This document shows positions 60,399 through 64,000 of a stretch of 64,000 nucleotides of DNA, piece after piece; position 1 is the first letter of the stretch, and the number at the start of each line of letters is the position of its first letter. The stretch comes from Hansfordia pulvinata (Eukaryota > Ascomycota > Sordariomycetes > Xylariales), in the NCBI GenBank assembly GCA_006538405.1, contig BJKQ01000002.1, positions 2,480,001 through 2,544,000 of the forward strand. The letters are read 5' to 3'. The notes under the pieces were generated by a model that was not told the DNA's origin, ran no database searches, and was given only the letters and a program-made list of their open reading frames with translations. The translations under genes were made by a program, and so were the position numbers.

Positions 60399-63300
60399 AT
60401 GTATATCAAACAGATCATCATCCAGGGCTTCAAGAGGTACAGTTGCCCCCCTCCCTGTCAACCCAAATGTTTCTCCACCCCGCGCGTTGCGTCGGCGCCT
60501 TTGCCCTTACCATGCGCTGTCGCGCGCGTTTCTCTCATTCAACGCTGGCCGCTCTGACTCACTAGCTAACCCGCCGAACCCCCTCGCAGCTACAAGGACC
60601 AAACGGTCATGGAGCCCTTCTCCCCTGGAACAAACATTATTGTCGGCCGCAACGGTTCCGGAAAGAGTAACTTCTTCGCAGCCATTCGATTCGTTCTCAG
60701 CGATGCCTACACTCAGATGGGCCGCGAAGAACGCCAGGCCCTGCTCCACGAAGGCTCTGGCTCGGCCGTCATGGCTGCATACGTCGAGGTCATTTTCGAC
60801 AACAGCGACGACCGCTTCCCGACCGGCAACAAGGAGGTCGTTTTGCGCCGCACCATTGGTCTCAAGAAGGACGAGTACTCAGTCGACAAGAAGGTCTCCA
60901 CCAAGGCCGATGTCAAGAACCTGCTCGAGGCTGCCGGTTTCTCGAGCTCCAATCCGTACTACATCGTCCCCCAGGGCAGAGTCACCGCCTTGACCAACAT
61001 GAAGGAGTCGGACCGGTTAAATCTTCTGAAGGAAGTTGCGGGCACTCAAGTCTACGAATCCCGTCGCACCGAATCGCTCAAGATTATGGGCGATACCAAC
61101 AACCGCCGGGAGAAGATCGACGAGCTGCTCGAATACATCAAAGAGCGCCTCGGCGAGCTCGAAGAAGAGAAGGAAGAACTCCGGGGCTATCAGGACAAGG
61201 ACCGCGAGCGCCGGTGCTTGGAGTATGCCTACTACCATAAGGAGCAGGTTGCCGTGCAAGAAGCCCTCGAGGAACTCGAGGAGTCGCGGCAAGGCGGCAT
61301 TGATGATACAGACGAGAACCGTGAAGCCTACAATGCCGGAGAAAAGATCCTTGCATCCTTGGATGCGGAAATTCACAAGCTGCAGCAGCAACTGGAGCTC
61401 CTCCGCATCGACAGACGTCAGCTGGATGAGGACCGCCGCGAAAGCGCAAAGGCCAAGGCCAAGGCCGAGCTGGCTGTGAAAAACTTGTCAGACAGCATGT
61501 CTGCCCAAGAGTCATCCCGACAAGAGCACGATACCCAGGTCGAGCAGGTCAGACGGGCGATTGCCTCCAGGGAGGCCGAGCTTGCCAAAATTGTCCCCGA
61601 GTTCGAGCAAAAGAAGGCACAGGAGGCCGAGGTCAAGCAAGGTCTGGACACCGCCGAAGCTGGCCGTCAGCGACTTTTGACAAAACAAACACGCAGCAGT
61701 CAGTTCCGGAATAAAGGCGAGCGAGACGCCTTCTTGCGGAAGGAGGTCGATGAGCTGAACATGACTCTGAGCCAGCAGAAGGCCAACAGACTCGATGCCG
61801 CGGAAGAGGTCAAGACGGTGCAGAGTTCTATTGAGCAGATCGACGCCGAGGTGGAAACCCTGCGACACAATAACGAAGGCTTCGGTGGAGACAGGCTGGC
61901 TCTGGCGGAAGAGGTCACCAACGCCAGAGATGTTCACGACAAGCTCAGCGATGAGAGAAAACTGCTTCGCCGCGAAGACGACAAGTTGGAGACTATCATA
62001 GCCAACGCAAGAGGAGAGCGAGACCATGCGGAGCGCGAACTTTCCCACACAATGGACCGTCTCACCTCGCGCGGTCTTGCTACTGTGCGAAGACTAAAGC
62101 GGGAGCACAACCTCGAGGGTGTTTACGGCACCCTTGCCGAACTCATGGAGGTGAGCGAGGCGTACCGGCTGGCTGTTGAGCAGGTTGCTGGCGCCAGTTT
62201 GTTCCACTACGTAGTGGACAACGACCAAACAGCCACCTTCTTGATGAACGCGCTCCAGAAGAACCAAGGAGGCCGAGTCACCTTTATGCCTTTGTCGAGG
62301 CTCCGAGGACGCTCTGTCGAGTTCCCTAGGGCCAATGACGCCGTGCCTCTCGTCAGCAAGATCGGTTACAAGCCAGAGTACGACAAGGCATTCCAACAAG
62401 TCTTCGGCAACACCATCATCTGCCCCAACCTCACCGTTGCCGCGCAATACGCCAAATCTCACAAGGTGGACGGTGTGACGCCGGATGGTGACAAGACCAA
62501 CAAGCGTGGTGCCGTCACTGGCGGTTACATCGATACCCGCAAGTCCCGATTGGAGGCTGTCCGTGCCGTCAACAAGTGGCGTGACGAGTATGACCAGCTC
62601 ATCAACAAGTCTCAAGAGATTAGGCGTCAGATCGAGAAGAAGGACCAGGAAATCACTCGTGCGCTGGGTGAGGTACGCAAGCTGGAGCAGCGGCTTCGGC
62701 AAATGGACGAGAGCTACGGCACATTGCGTGCCGAGCTCAATGCCAAGAACGGCCAGGCAGACCGTGAGCGTGACCGTCTCGAGGCCGCATTGAAGCGTCA
62801 AGAGGCCGTCGACCAGAACATGAAAGAGTTCGGCAACAAGCTGGCTGCTTACGAGTCGGAACTCGGCTCAGACTTTAAGAAAGCTCTGACCGCCAACGAA
62901 GAACAGCAGCTGGAGAGCTTGAGTGCCTCGGTACAAGGTTTGCAGAAGGAGTGGAACGAGGTCAGCAGCAGCCGTAGAGGGCTGGAGAACCAGAAGCGCA
63001 AGCTGGAGAGCGATCTGCGTCACAACTTGAAGCTCAAGCTCGACCAGCTGACAAGCCAAGCGTTCGAGTCCAATTCTGGCGGTAGCGGCGCCCTCAATGA
63101 AGCCAAGCGGAATCTCAAGAAAACGGCTTCCTCCAAGGCAACTCTGGAAGCGAAGCTGAAGGAGAACGAAGAGCAAATCGAGTCTGCCGAGGCCAGCATT
63201 GGCGAACGGGAGAAACAGAAGGCCCAGAAAGACGCGGAGCAGCAGGAAGTCGCGCGTGAGATTCTCAAGCAACAGAAGAGGATGGAGAAGGGCATCCAGA

Positions 63301-64000
63301 AGAAGGCTCTCCTCACTGCAAAGTCGGTCGACTGCGCCAAGAACATCCGTGACCTCGGAGTTCTTCCCGACGAGGCCTTTGAGAAGTACGAGCGCCTCGA
63401 GGCCAAGAGTGTAAGTCACATCCCTCTGCAGCCGGATTTCCTGAGCTTACCCACCGATTGGTGCAGATTGCTACACGCCTAAAGAAGGTGAACGACGCCC
63501 TGAAGAAATACAAGCATGTCAACAAGAAGGCGTTTGAGCAGTACAACAACTTCACGACTCAGCAAGATACGCTTCTCAAGCGCCGAAAGGAGCTGGACCA
63601 ATCGCAAGACTCAATCAGAGACCTGATCGCCCATTTGGACCAGCGCAAAGACGAGGCCATCGAGCGAACCTTCAAGCAGGTTTCGAAGGAGTTTGCTGAT
63701 ATCTTTGAGCGTCTTGTGCCAGCAGGCCATGGCCGCCTGGTCATCCAGCGGCGGGCAGACCGGCGAATGGATCCCGAGGATTCTGACGAGGAGCAGCGTC
63801 GCAGTGTTGAGAACTACGTCGGTGTAGGAATCAGCGTCTCGTTCAACTCGAAGGTGTTGGACGAGCAGCAGCGCATCCAGCAGCTCTCTGGAGGCCAGAA
63901 GAGTGAGTTGCGCCCTCCCCGCAGCCACAATAAACATGCCGACTTGAACACTGCTAACCGCGCTCAGGTCTGTGCGCTCTCTGTCTCATTTTTGCACTGC
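60399..64000 (+). CDS. SMC3: Cohesin subunit Smc3 (3' end outside the window)
   Basis: Smc3 forms the cohesin ring with Smc1 and Scc1 and holds sister chromatids together. I infer exons 60399-60436, 60590-63410, 63467-63902 and 63968 onward, giving about 1,109 codons before the window ends. The 38-nt first exon reads [12 protein letters not shown], then SYKDQTV in exon 2. Walker A (GRNGSGKS) is at residues 32-39. K105 and K106 in [10 protein letters not shown] match the pair acetylated by Eco1 to lock cohesion. Two long coiled coils flank a hinge at about residues 515-670 ([20 protein letters not shown] to [10 protein letters not shown]). The ABC signature LSGGQK is at 1093-1098 and continues SLCALCLIF after the last intron. 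Walker B and the C-terminus lie beyond position 64000. All visible junctions are GT-AG and keep frame. Confidence 0.97.

Overview
The window is nuclear DNA of a filamentous ascomycete, most likely a Sordariomycete. The evidence is short GT-AG introns (about 50-170 nt) with CTAAC/CTGAC-like branch sites, a STE12 factor that joins an STE homeodomain to two C-terminal C2H2 fingers, a BUD4/anillin-type septation protein, and GC-rich coding regions. I cannot name the genus. Nothing bacterial, viral or plasmid-like was seen, and no tRNA, rRNA, CRISPR array or intact transposon was recognised.

Layout. DML1/Misato (+) opens the window at 436-2349. About 18 kb with no recognisable gene follows (2350-20368). 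It is rich in microsatellites and in a dispersed TACTCGTA/TACGAGTA motif. STE12 (+, 20682-23100) comes next, with a promoter carrying a palindromic pheromone-response-like element. A compact housekeeping block follows: FAF1 (-, 24478-25599), HIS6 (+, 26586-27544), coronin CRN1 (-, 27855-30287), POB3 (+, 32636-34645) and BUD4 (+, 37521-42296). A small secreted cysteine-rich protein gene (+, 44125-44397) stands alone before DBP9 (+, 45495-47661). MOT1 (-, 48665-54599) is convergent with DBP9. A second 5.8-kb motif-rich gap leads to SMC3 (+, from 60399), which is cut by the window edge after its ABC signature motif.

Functional themes. The genes do not form a biosynthetic cluster. They serve chromatin and transcription (POB3, MOT1, SMC3, STE12), ribosome biogenesis (FAF1, DBP9), cytoskeleton, septation and mitochondrial partitioning (CRN1, BUD4, DML1) and histidine synthesis (HIS6). 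The lineage-variable material is the secreted peptide gene and the large intergenic deserts.

Points of interest. STE12 has a zinc-finger intron that is a multiple of three and lacks stops, so its retention would break the second finger without changing frame. STE12 also appears to have a self-regulatory promoter element. The dispersed palindromic motif is confined almost entirely to intergenic DNA. The six-cysteine secreted protein is unrecognised. Several genes have very short first exons (11-38 nt) that a simple ORF search misses. Exon coordinates were derived by hand from splice consensus, reading frame and family knowledge; there are no transcript data.
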